Assembly (NCBI GenBank): GCA_016342415.1
Contig: JAEIOD010000002.1
Span: forward strand, 276,338-340,337
Length of the DNA: 64,000 bases
Direction of reading: 5' to 3'
Source of the DNA: Clostridiales bacterium
GTDB taxonomy: Bacteria > Bacillota > Clostridia > Peptostreptococcales > Acidaminobacteraceae
Numbering within the stretch: the first letter of the stretch is position 1; each line of letters begins with the position of its first letter. The notes under the pieces were generated by a model. That model was not told where the DNA came from and made no database searches. It saw only the letters and a program-made list of their open reading frames with translations. Below, piece by piece: positions 47,501-56,775 of this stretch. The translations under genes were made by a program, and so were the position numbers.

Positions 47501-49795
47501 ATGAAGTTATCTGATTACATTGACGTCAATCGACTACAAAATATGGTCAATCATTTGTATCATGCCAATGGCATTCCAACTGTAATTAATGAAGTTGATG
47601 GTACTGAAATCATTTCAACAGACTGGCGCGATGTTTGTAAGAATTTTCATCGTGTCAATGGCATCACTTGTCAAAGATGTATTGAAAATGATCGAGATTT
47701 AAATAAAATTATTCATGAAACAAAAAAATATGCAATTTCTAAATGTCGAAATGGATTAATTGATATAGGTTCACCGATTCTCATAAATGGAGAACATATT
47801 GCAACTATTTTTCAAGGTCAGTTTTTCTTCGAAGAACCAGATGTTGAATACTTTAAAAAACAGGCTTTTTTAGCCAATTACGATGAGGAAAGTTATATCA
47901 AAGCGGTTCAAGAAACACCTGTTATTTCCCAACATCAAATGAAAGAACTCATTACGTTCTTAACGGAACTTGGCGCTTTCATAGCAGATTTAGGTTTAGC
48001 CAATTATGAAACTAAAAAAGCACATATTGAACTCAATGAACAGCATCAGGAAATATCTGCAATACACAAAGAGCTGATTGCAACTGAAGAAGAACTGAGA
48101 AAACACTACGATTTGATTTTTCATAAGAATAAAGCTTTGGAAGACGCCACCGAAAAGTACAAACTTATCGCTGAAGGTTCTAGTAATATCATATGGGATA
48201 TGTATATTGAAGATGGTACACTAAACCTTTCAAGAGGTTTGGAAACTCTCATTGGCTACCATGATGTAGAAATAGATACTTTGGATAAATTACTTCAAAT
48301 TATTCATCCAGAAGATGTGGAAGAAACACGAGCAAACTACAATAACGCCTTAAATTCTTTGGATGTTTTAGATCATCAATTTAGAATCATAACTTCAGAG
48401 AATAACGTAATTTGGACACATTGTCGTGCAAAAATCAAGAGAGATGGAAATGGTCAGCCCGTTAGAATAGCTGGATCTCTTGATGATGTTACCGAACATG
48501 TTGCTTATCAAAATTACATCAAAAGGATGGCATACATTGATAATCTGACAGGCATCAACAATAGAAATCAAATGTTGGTTCATCTGGAAAAGTCCTTTGA
48601 CTATTTAAAAGAACATCATGCCAATAAACTTAGTGTCATTCTTTTAAATTTGGATAACTATAAAGATATCAACGATTTGTATGGTCATCATTTAGGCGAT
48701 CAAATTCTGACATCTATCGCTATGAGACTTAATTCTATCTCTGATGAACGTTTAAACGTGTATCGATATGGTGGGGATGAATTTGTTCTAATCATGAAAG
48801 AAAATCATCGTGAAATCATTCTAAAAACTGCGGAGAATTTACTTAAACTCTTTCATACACCGATTACCCTTCACAACAAGGATTACAATTTATCAGCAAG
48901 CATTGGGATTTCAATATTCCCTGAAGGTGGTACTGATGCTGACAGAATACTGCTCAATGCAGTTACAGCACTAAAAGCTGCAAAGAACAAAGGAAAAAAT
49001 AGAATTACTGTCTTTGCATCAAGTATGCAAGAGGAATTAACTCGCATTCGATTATTTGATCATGCACTAAACGTCGCAATTGAAAACAAAGAATTCTTCT
49101 TAGTTTATCAACCTAAAGTAGATGTAAGAACAAATAAAATGAAATCTGTCGAAGCTTTAATTCGATGGCGTTCTCCAAAAGAAGGTATCATACCACCAAA
49201 TGAGTTTATTCCTATTGCAGAAGAAAGAGGTTTTATTGCTAAAATTGATTTATGGGTATTAGAAGAAAGCATCCAGCAGGTCATCGAATGGACATTAAGC
49301 GGTTACCATTTTGATTACATCTCCGTCAATATGTCACCAGAGTTTCTAATGGATCCAAAACTCATTAACCATGTCAAAACACTTATGGCAAAATATACAT
49401 TTAATCCGACGAAGATTCAGATTGAAATTACTGAAAATGTCTTTATAGATTCATTTGATTCAGCTGTAGTGATTCTAAAAACATTAAAAGAATTTGGTTT
49501 TTCAATTGCTCTAGATGATTTCGGAAAAGGATATTCCTCACTGAGTTATTTAAAACAATTACCAATTGATGTTTTAAAAATAGATAAATTATTTATCGAT
49601 ACCATGGTTGATGACGATCATCCGATTATCGAATTTATCATTGCCATGGGTCAAAGACTTAATATGAAAATTGTGGCTGAAGGTGTAGAAAAGACCGATC
49701 AGCTCAATTTATTAAAATCATATGGTTGCGACTTGTATCAAGGTTATCTGTTCTCCACACCACTATCACCACTTGAAATCAAATCATATTTTTAG
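47501..49795 (+). CDS. PocR-PAS-GGDEF-EAL cyclic-di-GMP signalling protein
   Basis: A 764-residue soluble protein. A PocR sensory domain (about 5-170) has the cysteine pattern CKNF...CQRC and SKCRNGLIDIGSPI seen in PocR ligand domains. A coiled coil (about 175-210) and PAS domain (about 215-335) follow, then GGDEF (about 345-500) with an intact RYGGDEF near residue 425, and EAL (about 510-760) with EALIRW, NMSPEF, EITENVF, LDDFGKGYSS, KIDKLF, AEGVEK and QGY. Both cyclase and phosphodiesterase motifs appear complete, so the protein could make or break cyclic-di-GMP depending on input. PocR domains are thought to bind hydrocarbon-derived small molecules. AAAGGGAG precedes the ATG. It is transcribed alone. 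Confidence 0.93.
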   Translation: MKLSDYIDVNRLQNMVNHLYHANGIPTVINEVDGTEIISTDWRDVCKNFHRVNGITCQRCIENDRDLNKIIHETKKYAISKCRNGLIDIGSPILINGEHIATIFQGQFFFEEPDVEYFKKQAFLANYDEESYIKAVQETPVISQHQMKELITFLTELGAFIADLGLANYETKKAHIELNEQHQEISAIHKELIATEEELRKHYDLIFHKNKALEDATEKYKLIAEGSSNIIWDMYIEDGTLNLSRGLETLIGYHDVEIDTLDKLLQIIHPEDVEETRANYNNALNSLDVLDHQFRIITSENNVIWTHCRAKIKRDGNGQPVRIAGSLDDVTEHVAYQNYIKRMAYIDNLTGINNRNQMLVHLEKSFDYLKEHHANKLSVILLNLDNYKDINDLYGHHLGDQILTSIAMRLNSISDERLNVYRYGGDEFVLIMKENHREIILKTAENLLKLFHTPITLHNKDYNLSASIGISIFPEGGTDADRILLNAVTALKAAKNKGKNRITVFASSMQEELTRIRLFDHALNVAIENKEFFLVYQPKVDVRTNKMKSVEALIRWRSPKEGIIPPNEFIPIAEERGFIAKIDLWVLEESIQQVIEWTLSGYHFDYISVNMSPEFLMDPKLINHVKTLMAKYTFNPTKIQIEITENVFIDSFDSAVVILKTLKEFGFSIALDDFGKGYSSLSYLKQLPIDVLKIDKLFIDTMVDDDHPIIEFIIAMGQRLNMKIVAEGVEKTDQLNLLKSYGCDLYQGYLFSTPLSPLEIKSYF

Positions 49796-49800
49796 AAAAA

Positions 49801-49825
49801 AAAAGATCATTTCTGATCTTTTTTT
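49801..49825. terminator. Bidirectional terminator between the PocR-GGDEF-EAL and EamA genes
   Basis: AAAAGATCA-TTTC-TGATCTTTT is flanked by an A run and a T run, so it can end transcription from either convergent gene. Confidence 0.85.
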
Positions 49826-49920
49826 GCTATTAACAACTTATTATCTTAATGGGTTCAAATGTGTGAATTAAAGACTTCAAAAAAATATAATTTCTCTATT
49901 TTCACTATGCAATCAGGTTG

Positions 49921-50832
49921 TTATTTCACAGTGACTTCAATTACATCATCTTCACTTTCCAAAACTTCTTTTTTTATACCTTTAAGCTCAATCACTAGGA
50001 TTGAAAGGAAAATAATAATACAACCGACTATCATTTTTAATGTAAACAGTTCACTCATAACCATAACTGATAAAATACTACCAAAAACTGCCTCTAAGCT
50101 TAAGATAATTGCTGCATGGGTTGATTTTGTATAATTTTGCGCAAGAGTTTGTAGAAAATAGGCAATGCCTGTACAAATAATACCCAAGTATATTACAGAA
50201 ACAAATACAACCGATGAAACGCCACTTGGTATGCCTTCAAAAATAAGAGCAGATAGCGTTGATAAAATAGCGACTGTCCCAAATTGAATGATGGTAATTT
50301 TAACAGGTGTACTTTTTTTTACAAAATAACTCGTTGATATAATATGTCCTGCAAAAAATACAGAACTTAAAAGTGTTAGACTATCACCAAAACTGATTGA
50401 GAATCCTTTATTTAATGTTAGTAAGCTAATACCTACGAAACATGCAAATGCACCAATAAAAGATTTCGAATCTGGCTTCTTCTTATATATAAACCAAACT
50501 ATAAAAGGCACAAATACGACATAGGTACCTGCTAAAAATGCCTGTTTGCCTGGATCTGTATAATTGAGTGCAATTAACTGTGTTGAAAATGCTATAAATA
50601 ACATCAGTCCAACAAAACTACCTCCTAGTAAATCATCCTTGCGAATGTATTTTATCTGTTTTCTGAACAATATCAACATCAATACAAAAGCCAAAATAAA
50701 TCTAAATGATATAATGGTCAATGGCGATAAATGATCTAGAGCCAATTTTGAAGCAACAAATGTAGTACCCCATAATAGTGCAACGAATAATAGAATCAAA
50801 TCCGCTTGTATACTGCTAATCTTTTTTTTCAT
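49921..50832 (-). CDS. EamA/DMT-family transporter
   Basis: A 303-residue membrane protein with about ten hydrophobic segments in two five-helix repeats, as in EamA (DMT superfamily) metabolite exporters. Typical signatures are LLWGTTFVASKLAL near the start of repeat 1 and ALIFEGIPS in repeat 2. AAAGGGAGAG precedes the ATG. It is divergent from a PucR-family regulator gene 148 bp away, which may control it. The substrate is unknown (amino acids, purines or others are exported by relatives). Confidence 0.9.
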   Translation of the reverse strand: MKKKISSIQADLILLFVALLWGTTFVASKLALDHLSPLTIISFRFILAFVLMLILFRKQIKYIRKDDLLGGSFVGLMLFIAFSTQLIALNYTDPGKQAFLAGTYVVFVPFIVWFIYKKKPDSKSFIGAFACFVGISLLTLNKGFSISFGDSLTLLSSVFFAGHIISTSYFVKKSTPVKITIIQFGTVAILSTLSALIFEGIPSGVSSVVFVSVIYLGIICTGIAYFLQTLAQNYTKSTHAAIILSLEAVFGSILSVMVMSELFTLKMIVGCIIIFLSILVIELKGIKKEVLESEDDVIEVTVK

Positions 50833-50932
50833 TTCATCTCTCCCTTTTCGTTTATTTTATCATGATATTTTTTGAAAATCTGTGTTTTAACCACAAATGT
50901 TTCATATTTTCTTTGTGCAGCGTACAATTGAT

Positions 50933-50961
50933 TTGATAATCTAAATTTTATTTATTATAAT
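50933..50961 (+). promoter_or_regulatory. Promoter of the second PucR-family gene
   Basis: TTGATA (50933-50938), 17 bp and perfect TATAAT (50956-50961), 19 bp upstream of the ATG. Confidence 0.8.
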
Positions 50962-50980
50962 TAAACAAAAAGGAGATCCT

Positions 50981-52144
50981 ATGTCAATTAAAGTCCATGA
51001 AGCCTTAAAACTAGAATATTTAGAAGAGTTCCAATGTATAACAGATAATAGCGGTTTGAATAATATCATCACGACAGTCGGTATTCTTGATCATGAACAG
51101 ATAGAGCACCAGATGCATATCTTTGAAGAAGGCGAATTTGTGTTGGCAACTCTTAGTGTTGCTAGAAATGACATTGCTCTTGTTTTTGAATCTATCAGAA
51201 ATTTGATCAAACAAAGAGTTTCCGGTTTGGCTATTAAGTCCGTCTATTATCATACCCTTCCACAAGAAATTCTTGAATATGCCAATATAAATCATTTTCC
51301 TATATTTATTTTTGAGCCTTCAATATTTATGGAAAATATCATCCGCACACTTCAAAGTGGTATTAAGTCTAGAGGGTTACATGATATCATTGAAACAAAG
51401 CTTGAAACTCTTTTTTCAGGTGTTGTAAACCCATACACAGTCGAACAAATAGCTCTTGAGCTTAATACACATTTCAAAGAATTTCATCAAGTCATTTATT
51501 GTACTGAGAATCGTTTCATTTCTAATGAAAACAACATTAAATTTATTGAAAAATATATGAGAATACAAAAAAAAGACAATACACATAGTCTTTTGAGATT
51601 TAGAACAGGTATATTAGTTGTTCTAAGTTATGACGATTGTCCAAATTCTATAGATCTTGATTTCAATTATTTATGTACGCAGATAGGACTTAACCTTTTA
51701 GATTATACAATTGGTATAAGTAGTCTCCATACTTCTCTCACCCAGTTGAATCAGTCCATTAAAGAAAGTTTCTATGCCTGTCAAGCTGCCAGCATCGAAC
51801 ATTTACCGAAAATGAATTATGCAGATCTTGGTTTGTATCAAATCTTAATACCTCATTTAAACGACTCATGGGTGGTTGATTTTTCTAAAAGATTATTAGC
51901 CCCCATACTCAATTATGATCAACGCTATCAGACTCAACTTTATGAAACGCTTCGCCTATACTTTAAAAACGGCAATCACACACAATTGACTGCGGAAAGT
52001 TTATTTCAGCACAAAAACACTATTTTGTATAGAATTAGAAAAGCTAAGGAACTCATCGGTCTTTTTGAATCCGATCAATCATTTAATGAACAGATGTCTG
52101 TAGCCATTAAGATTCATGAATCCATTCATCACACCTTCACATAA
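50981..52144 (+). CDS. PucR-family transcriptional regulator
   Basis: A 387-residue regulator with an N-terminal PucR domain (about 1-125: HEALKLEYLEEFQ, IFEEGEFVLATLSVA, IFIFEPSIFMENII) and a C-terminal helix-turn-helix (about 325-382: LYFKNGNHTQLTAESLF, then KNTILYRIRKAKELIG). It is shorter in its central region than the other PucR protein at 19.5-21.2 kb. AAAGGAG precedes the ATG. It is divergent from the EamA transporter gene, the most likely target. It ends just upstream of the arsR promoter. Confidence 0.88.
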   Translation: MSIKVHEALKLEYLEEFQCITDNSGLNNIITTVGILDHEQIEHQMHIFEEGEFVLATLSVARNDIALVFESIRNLIKQRVSGLAIKSVYYHTLPQEILEYANINHFPIFIFEPSIFMENIIRTLQSGIKSRGLHDIIETKLETLFSGVVNPYTVEQIALELNTHFKEFHQVIYCTENRFISNENNIKFIEKYMRIQKKDNTHSLLRFRTGILVVLSYDDCPNSIDLDFNYLCTQIGLNLLDYTIGISSLHTSLTQLNQSIKESFYACQAASIEHLPKMNYADLGLYQILIPHLNDSWVVDFSKRLLAPILNYDQRYQTQLYETLRLYFKNGNHTQLTAESLFQHKNTILYRIRKAKELIGLFESDQSFNEQMSVAIKIHESIHHTFT

Positions 52145-52159
52145 ATGTGGAGGTTTTTA

Positions 52160-52188
52160 TTGACAGGTATGAATTATCGTGTTAACAT
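52160..52188 (+). promoter_or_regulatory. arsR operon promoter
   Basis: Perfect TTGACA (52160-52165), 17 bp and TAACAT (52183-52188), 39 bp before the arsR ATG. Confidence 0.8.
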
Positions 52189-52189
52189 T

Positions 52190-52215
52190 CTCATATACTC
52201 ATAAGTGCATATGAG
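52190..52215 (+). promoter_or_regulatory. Candidate ArsR operator
   Basis: A dyad with arms CTCATAT and ATATGAG separated by 12 bp covers the expected transcription start, just downstream of the -10 box. ArsR/SmtB repressors bind dyads in this position. Confidence 0.6.
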
Positions 52216-52226
52216 AAAGGAGTCCT

Positions 52227-52583
52227 ATGACTAACGCAATTACCATATTCAAATTACTCTCAGACGAAACACGACTGAGAATTGTTATGTTACTTCAAAA
52301 TGAAGCTCTCTGTGTTTGTCAATTAACAGGGATCTTAGATATATCTCAACCAAAAGCTTCTAAAGCGCTATCAAAACTCAGAGATTTAAATCTAGTTTCA
52401 GATGACAGGCAAGAAAAATTCGTTTATTACTCACTGAATAATAATCATCCTTTAATGTCTCACATACTGAATTATCTAAAAGAGTCATTAGAATCATATC
52501 CACAATTGCAAACAGATTATAACAGACTACATCTAAAAGAAACTTTCTTAACAAAATGTAGCACGACACAGTTAAAGGTCTAA
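52227..52583 (+). CDS. arsR: ArsR-family metal(loid)-responsive repressor
   Basis: A 118-residue ArsR/SmtB repressor. The metal-sensing motif LCVCQL, equivalent to ELCVCDL of ArsR, lies at about residues 29-34, followed by the recognition helix SQPKASKALSKLRDLNLV and the wing. Binding of As(III), Sb(III) or a similar thiophilic ion to the Cys pair should release it from DNA. AAAGGAG precedes the ATG. It heads a three-gene operon with a permease and a thioredoxin-like protein; a dyad overlaps its promoter start, consistent with autoregulation. Confidence 0.93.
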   Translation: MTNAITIFKLLSDETRLRIVMLLQNEALCVCQLTGILDISQPKASKALSKLRDLNLVSDDRQEKFVYYSLNNNHPLMSHILNYLKESLESYPQLQTDYNRLHLKETFLTKCSTTQLKV

Positions 52584-52595
52584 CAAGGAGATCAC

Positions 52596-53600
52596 ATGTT
52601 TATTTTTGAATGGCTTAATGCTCAATTATTAAAAATGGATTGGCTCTCAAATCTAGTTGCAAAACTGGTTACGGAAGTATTCAATCTGGATCTATCAACA
52701 CGTTTAGGTGGCAGTTTACACTTCTTCATCTATGATGTTATAAAAATATTTATACTGCTTTCTGTACTGATATTTACAATATCTTATATACAAAGCTTCT
52801 TTCCACCAGAAAGAACACGACGTATACTCGGTAATTTCAATGGTATCAGCGCTAATATTCTTGGTGCACTCTTGGGAACAATTACACCATTTTGCTCTTG
52901 TTCAAGCATCCCATTGTTTATAGGTTTTACCAGCGCCGGACTACCAATCGGTGTTACGTTCTCTTTTCTGATATCATCACCGCTTGTCGATTTGGCGTCA
53001 GTTCTTCTGTTAGCGAGTATCTTCAACTGGAAGATTGCATTTGCTTATGTTATTGTCGGCCTTATACTGGCAGTACTCGGCGGTACAATCATCAGCAAAT
53101 TAAAGTTAGAAAAATACGTAGAACCATTTGTATATCAAAATCAAATGTCTGAAGATGAACAGGATGCTTTATCTGTAAAGGAACGTCTGGAGTTTGGTAA
53201 AGATCAAGTTTTAGATATTGTCAAAAGAGTTTGGTTGTATGTCATTATCGGAGTTGGTATAGGCGCAGCTATTCATAACTGGATTCCAGAGTCAGTGATT
53301 TCAGCTGTTCTGGGGCAAGACAAATGGTATTCGGTCATACTCGCGGTATTTGCAGGTATACCAATGTACGCTGATATATTCGGTACACTGCCAATTGCAG
53401 AAGCACTTGTATTAAAAGGTGTTGGTCTAGGGACTGCTCTTTCATTCATGATGGCTGTCACAGCGCTTTCATTGCCATCAATGATTTTATTGAAAAAAGT
53501 TGTAAAAACAAAATTATTGATTATTTTTGCAGGACTTGTAACAACAGGTATATTGATCATAGGGTATCTATTTAACGCGTTTAGTTATTTAATCATATAG
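52596..53600 (+). CDS. Permease of the UPF0718/ArsP-like family
   Basis: A 334-residue membrane protein with about eight hydrophobic segments. It has the family's conserved block TPFCSCSSIPLFIGFTSAGL near residue 95, followed by SFLISSPLVDLASVLLL, and a cytosolic linker around 175-205. Related proteins (ArsP and the permeases found with ArsR and thioredoxins) extrude methylated or trivalent arsenicals or other metalloids through the paired cysteines. AAGGAG precedes the ATG. It sits between arsR (12 bp) and a thioredoxin-like gene (9 bp), which supports a metalloid-resistance role. The exact ion is unknown. Confidence 0.9.
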   Translation: MFIFEWLNAQLLKMDWLSNLVAKLVTEVFNLDLSTRLGGSLHFFIYDVIKIFILLSVLIFTISYIQSFFPPERTRRILGNFNGISANILGALLGTITPFCSCSSIPLFIGFTSAGLPIGVTFSFLISSPLVDLASVLLLASIFNWKIAFAYVIVGLILAVLGGTIISKLKLEKYVEPFVYQNQMSEDEQDALSVKERLEFGKDQVLDIVKRVWLYVIIGVGIGAAIHNWIPESVISAVLGQDKWYSVILAVFAGIPMYADIFGTLPIAEALVLKGVGLGTALSFMMAVTALSLPSMILLKKVVKTKLLIIFAGLVTTGILIIGYLFNAFSYLII

Positions 53601-53609
53601 GAGGAGTTT

Positions 53610-53837
53610 ATGCATATTAAAGTATTAGGCACAGGGTGTAAAAAGTGTACAACACTTAAAGCAAATGTAGAAGAGGCAATCAAAAATGCAGGTATCGATG
53701 CAACAGTCGAAAAAGTAGAAGATGTACAATCAATCATCGGATACGGTGTAATGAGCACACCAGCACTGGTAATCGATGAAAAAGTTGTTTCAAAAGGTAA
53801 AGTCTTAAAAGCTAAAGATATTGAAAAATTATTCTAA
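53610..53837 (+). CDS. Small thioredoxin-fold protein (redox-active disulfide protein 2 family)
   Basis: A 75-residue thioredoxin-like protein with a CKKC active site (GTGCKKCTTL, about 9-15), the cis-proline segment MSTPALVIDEK, and a final KAKDIEKLF helix. Proteins of this size and motif (MTH895/TM0996 type) are regularly encoded beside UPF0718 permeases and ArsR regulators, where they may pass metal or electrons to the permease cysteines. AGGAGG precedes the ATG. It is the last gene of the operon. Confidence 0.92.
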   Translation: MHIKVLGTGCKKCTTLKANVEEAIKNAGIDATVEKVEDVQSIIGYGVMSTPALVIDEKVVSKGKVLKAKDIEKLF

Positions 53838-53841
53838 TTTA

Positions 53842-53867
53842 AATGCCTGAGCAATCGCTCAGGCATT
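53842..53867. terminator. Hairpin after the arsR operon
   Basis: An 11-bp stem AATGCCTGAGC with its complement around AATC follows the thioredoxin-like gene by 5 bp and abuts the stop of the opposing decayed ATPase. The T tail is poor (CTATTCTT). Confidence 0.65.
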
Positions 53868-54304
53868 CTATTCTTCTAACAAGAAATCTATAATATTTTT
53901 AAGTTCGATTCCTTCTTTCGTACTATATCCATACTCAATAAACACTTCGGATAATTATCTCTTAAACTTTTAAATCCTTTTAATTCTCTTGATTTAACCT
54001 TTTCTTCTACTGCTGATAAAGTTACTTGATAATGCGTTCTCCCACCCCTTAACACGTTGTATTTAATCTAGTAAAAGATATGCTTTTTTAGTTTTTCAAT
54101 AATATAATGATATAAATTTTTAATATCATCATATATCACAGATTCAAAATTCATTCTGATAATCTGGTCACTGTCCTTTAACAACTGTCCATATTGTTCT
54201 AGTAGTACTGATTTTCCGCACCTTCTGATAGCAGTGATCACTTTAATAACCTCTGTATTTTTAAATGCAATTAACTGATGAAAATAAGTTTTCCTTAAAA
54301 TCAT
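53868..54304 (-). pseudogene. Decayed AAA ATPase (DUF4143-type) with internal deletion
   Basis: From ATG 54304 the minus strand encodes LIAFKNTEVIKVITAIRR with the P-loop region RCGKSVLLEQYG and then IRMNFESVIYDDIKNLYHY, the N-terminus of bacterial AAA/DUF4143 ATPases, ending at a stop near 54068. Downstream, in shifted frames, YQVTLSAVEEKVKSRELKGF and then DNYPKCLLSMD and GIELKNIIDFLLEE match the far C-terminus of the same family. About 250 central codons are gone and at least one frameshift is present, so the gene is dead. Confidence 0.8.
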
Positions 54305-54410
54305 GACATCACTAAACTAAGTTTATAACTTACAATTCATAAAGTCATTTTTTACTTGAATGTGACAAACTGCATTGATTATCTTATCTTTAATCAAATT
54401 TAAACTATAG

Positions 54411-54438
54411 AAAAGCCATATGCTCTCGCATATGGCTT
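54411..54438 (-). terminator. Terminator of secA-prfB-tex
   Basis: On the minus strand AAGCCATATGC-GAGA-GCATATGGCTT followed by TTC, a few bases past the tex stop. Confidence 0.75.
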
Positions 54439-54442
54439 ATTA

Positions 54443-56767
54443 TTATTCTTTAATGCCCTTCATACTTAAAGCAATTTTTTGTTTTTCCAGATCAATATCA
54501 ATAACTCTTACTTTAACCTGATCTCCTACCGACACAACATCCATAGGCTTTTTAATGAATTTATCGCTCAAATGAGAGATATGTACCAAACCATCTTGTT
54601 TAACACCAATATCTACAAACGCACCAAAATCCACAACGTTTCTAACAGTACCTGGTAGGATCATATCCACTCTAAGATCTTCTAGTTTAAGAACATCACT
54701 TCTGAAGATAGGTTTTGGCATTTCATCACGAATGTCTCGACCCGGCTTCTTAAGTTCCTCAACAATATCTTTTAAAGTAAAGTAACCGATATCCAAGTCT
54801 TTTGAAATACCCTTTAAATGATTCTCAATATCTTTAAGTCTTTCCTTGCCTGCATTTTGTTTCTTTGGTTGTTCAAAGTGAAGACTCTTAAGTGCTCCCA
54901 ATCCTTTTAGTTGTTTGCTATCGGATTTGAAAGATTGTTTTTCTTTTTTCTTTACTACTTCAGGTATTTTGAAAGCCAATATCTTTTCATCTATATCAGA
55001 AAAAATAGTATTGATATTATCTGAGTTGATATCTTTTAAGTCATAGCCTAAGATTTCAATTAATCTAAATGTCTGTTCATATGATTCAGGATGAACAGAC
55101 GTATTGTCTAAAATGTTCTCACCTTCATAGATTCTAAGGAAACCAGCACACTGCTCATAAACCTTTTCACCCATTCTGGCAACTTTCATCAATTCTTCTC
55201 TTGTATTAAAACGACCATTCTTATCTCTGTAGGCTACGATATTCTTTGCAACTGTACTTGAAATACCAGAGACATATGCCAAAAGTGATGGTGATGCAAT
55301 ATTCAAATCGATACCCACACTGTTTACACAATCCTCAACAACATTTGTAAGTGACTCATCCAATTTCTTTTGATTCAAGTCATGCTGATATTGTCCAACA
55401 CCAATATGTTTTGTATCAATTTTTACAAGCTCTGCAAGTGGATCTTGAAGTCTTCTACCTATTGAGATAGCGCCTCTTATTGAAACATCTAAATCCGGAT
55501 ATTCTTGTGTTGCAAGTTTTGAAGCCGAATACACTGAGGCGCCTGCTTCTGAAACGATTGTATAAAATACTTCTTCCGTCATCTCAGCCAATAGTTCTGC
55601 AACCAATTGCTCTGTTTCACGAGAAGCTGTACCATTTCCAATTGGAACAACATTAACATGGTATTTTTGAATCAATTCTTTCATCACTTTTTTAGATTTT
55701 TCAACTTCAAACTTAGGCGCATTAGGATATATTGTTTTATAATCTAATAACTTCCCAGTTTCATCTAAAACTGTAATCTTACAGCCCGTTCTAAACGAAG
55801 GGTCAATCGCCATGATAATAACATCTCTAACAGGGGGTACCAATAAAAGAGGCTTTGTATTTTTTGCAAATACTTTGATGGCTTCTTCTTCAGCACGCTC
55901 TGTTAACATGGTTCTGATTTCTCTTTCGATCGATGGTGCAATCAGACGTTTATAAGAATCTTCAATGGCAACATTTAACTCATGATTACCCACAGCTTTT
56001 GGGTTATGAATCGTTTCCTTCTTCAGGTATTCTATGATTTGATCATTTGGACTTTCCAGTTTCACTTTAATGAACTTCTCTTTTTCAGCTCTATTGGTTG
56101 CCAATACTCTATGATCTGCAATTGATTTAACAGATTCTTTATAATCATAGTACATCTCATAAACAGATTCAGCCTCTTTGTCTACAGCTTTCATCGTTAA
56201 AAAACCAGTTTCAAGATTCATATTTCTTATTTTTTCTCTATGACCAGGATGATCTGAAATCATTTCGGCTATAATATCTAAAGCACCTTGAATAGCATCC
56301 TTAGGCGTTTTAACTTCCAACTCTTCATTCAAGTAGTCCATAGACAAAGTAATCAAATCTCCATCTTCTAACTCCTGATTAAAAATAATCATGGCTAAAG
56401 GCTCTAATCCTTTAGCTTTGGCTTTAGAAGCTCTGGTTTGTTTTTTCTGCTTGTATGGACGGTATAAATCTTCTACTCTTCTCAGTACATCGGCAGCTAT
56501 AATCTCTGCTTTTAATTCTTCAGTTAATTTACCTTGTTCCTCAATCAATCTGACAACTTCTTCTTTTCTAGCTTCTAAGTTTCTCAAATAAGTTAAACGA
56601 TCAAATAAGTCTCTAAGTACTTCATCACTTAATCCACCGGTCATTTCTTTACGATAACGGGCTATGAATGGTACCGTGTTGCCTTCATCTAAAAGTTTGA
56701 TTGTTTCTCTTACTTGATGTTCTTTTACCTTCAACTCCGAAGAAAGAATCTTGATTATTTTCTCCAT
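54443..56767 (-). CDS. tex: Tex-like RNA-binding transcription accessory protein
   Basis: A 774-residue Tex protein. The N-terminal helical region (EGNTVPFIARYRKEMTGG) and KGLEPLAMII lead to the YqgF-like RNase H fold (IMAIDPSFRTGCKI), a helix-hairpin-helix domain (LAYVSGISSTVAKNIVAYRD), and a C-terminal S1 RNA-binding domain (about 690-765: ILPGTVRNVVDFGAFVDIGV). Tex is a broadly conserved nucleic-acid-binding protein related to eukaryotic Spt6. AGGAGGGG precedes the ATG. It begins 8 bp after prfB and is the last gene of secA-prfB-tex. Confidence 0.94.
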   Translation of the reverse strand: MEKIIKILSSELKVKEHQVRETIKLLDEGNTVPFIARYRKEMTGGLSDEVLRDLFDRLTYLRNLEARKEEVVRLIEEQGKLTEELKAEIIAADVLRRVEDLYRPYKQKKQTRASKAKAKGLEPLAMIIFNQELEDGDLITLSMDYLNEELEVKTPKDAIQGALDIIAEMISDHPGHREKIRNMNLETGFLTMKAVDKEAESVYEMYYDYKESVKSIADHRVLATNRAEKEKFIKVKLESPNDQIIEYLKKETIHNPKAVGNHELNVAIEDSYKRLIAPSIEREIRTMLTERAEEEAIKVFAKNTKPLLLVPPVRDVIIMAIDPSFRTGCKITVLDETGKLLDYKTIYPNAPKFEVEKSKKVMKELIQKYHVNVVPIGNGTASRETEQLVAELLAEMTEEVFYTIVSEAGASVYSASKLATQEYPDLDVSIRGAISIGRRLQDPLAELVKIDTKHIGVGQYQHDLNQKKLDESLTNVVEDCVNSVGIDLNIASPSLLAYVSGISSTVAKNIVAYRDKNGRFNTREELMKVARMGEKVYEQCAGFLRIYEGENILDNTSVHPESYEQTFRLIEILGYDLKDINSDNINTIFSDIDEKILAFKIPEVVKKKEKQSFKSDSKQLKGLGALKSLHFEQPKKQNAGKERLKDIENHLKGISKDLDIGYFTLKDIVEELKKPGRDIRDEMPKPIFRSDVLKLEDLRVDMILPGTVRNVVDFGAFVDIGVKQDGLVHISHLSDKFIKKPMDVVSVGDQVKVRVIDIDLEKQKIALSMKGIKE

Positions 56768-56775
56768 AGCCCCTC

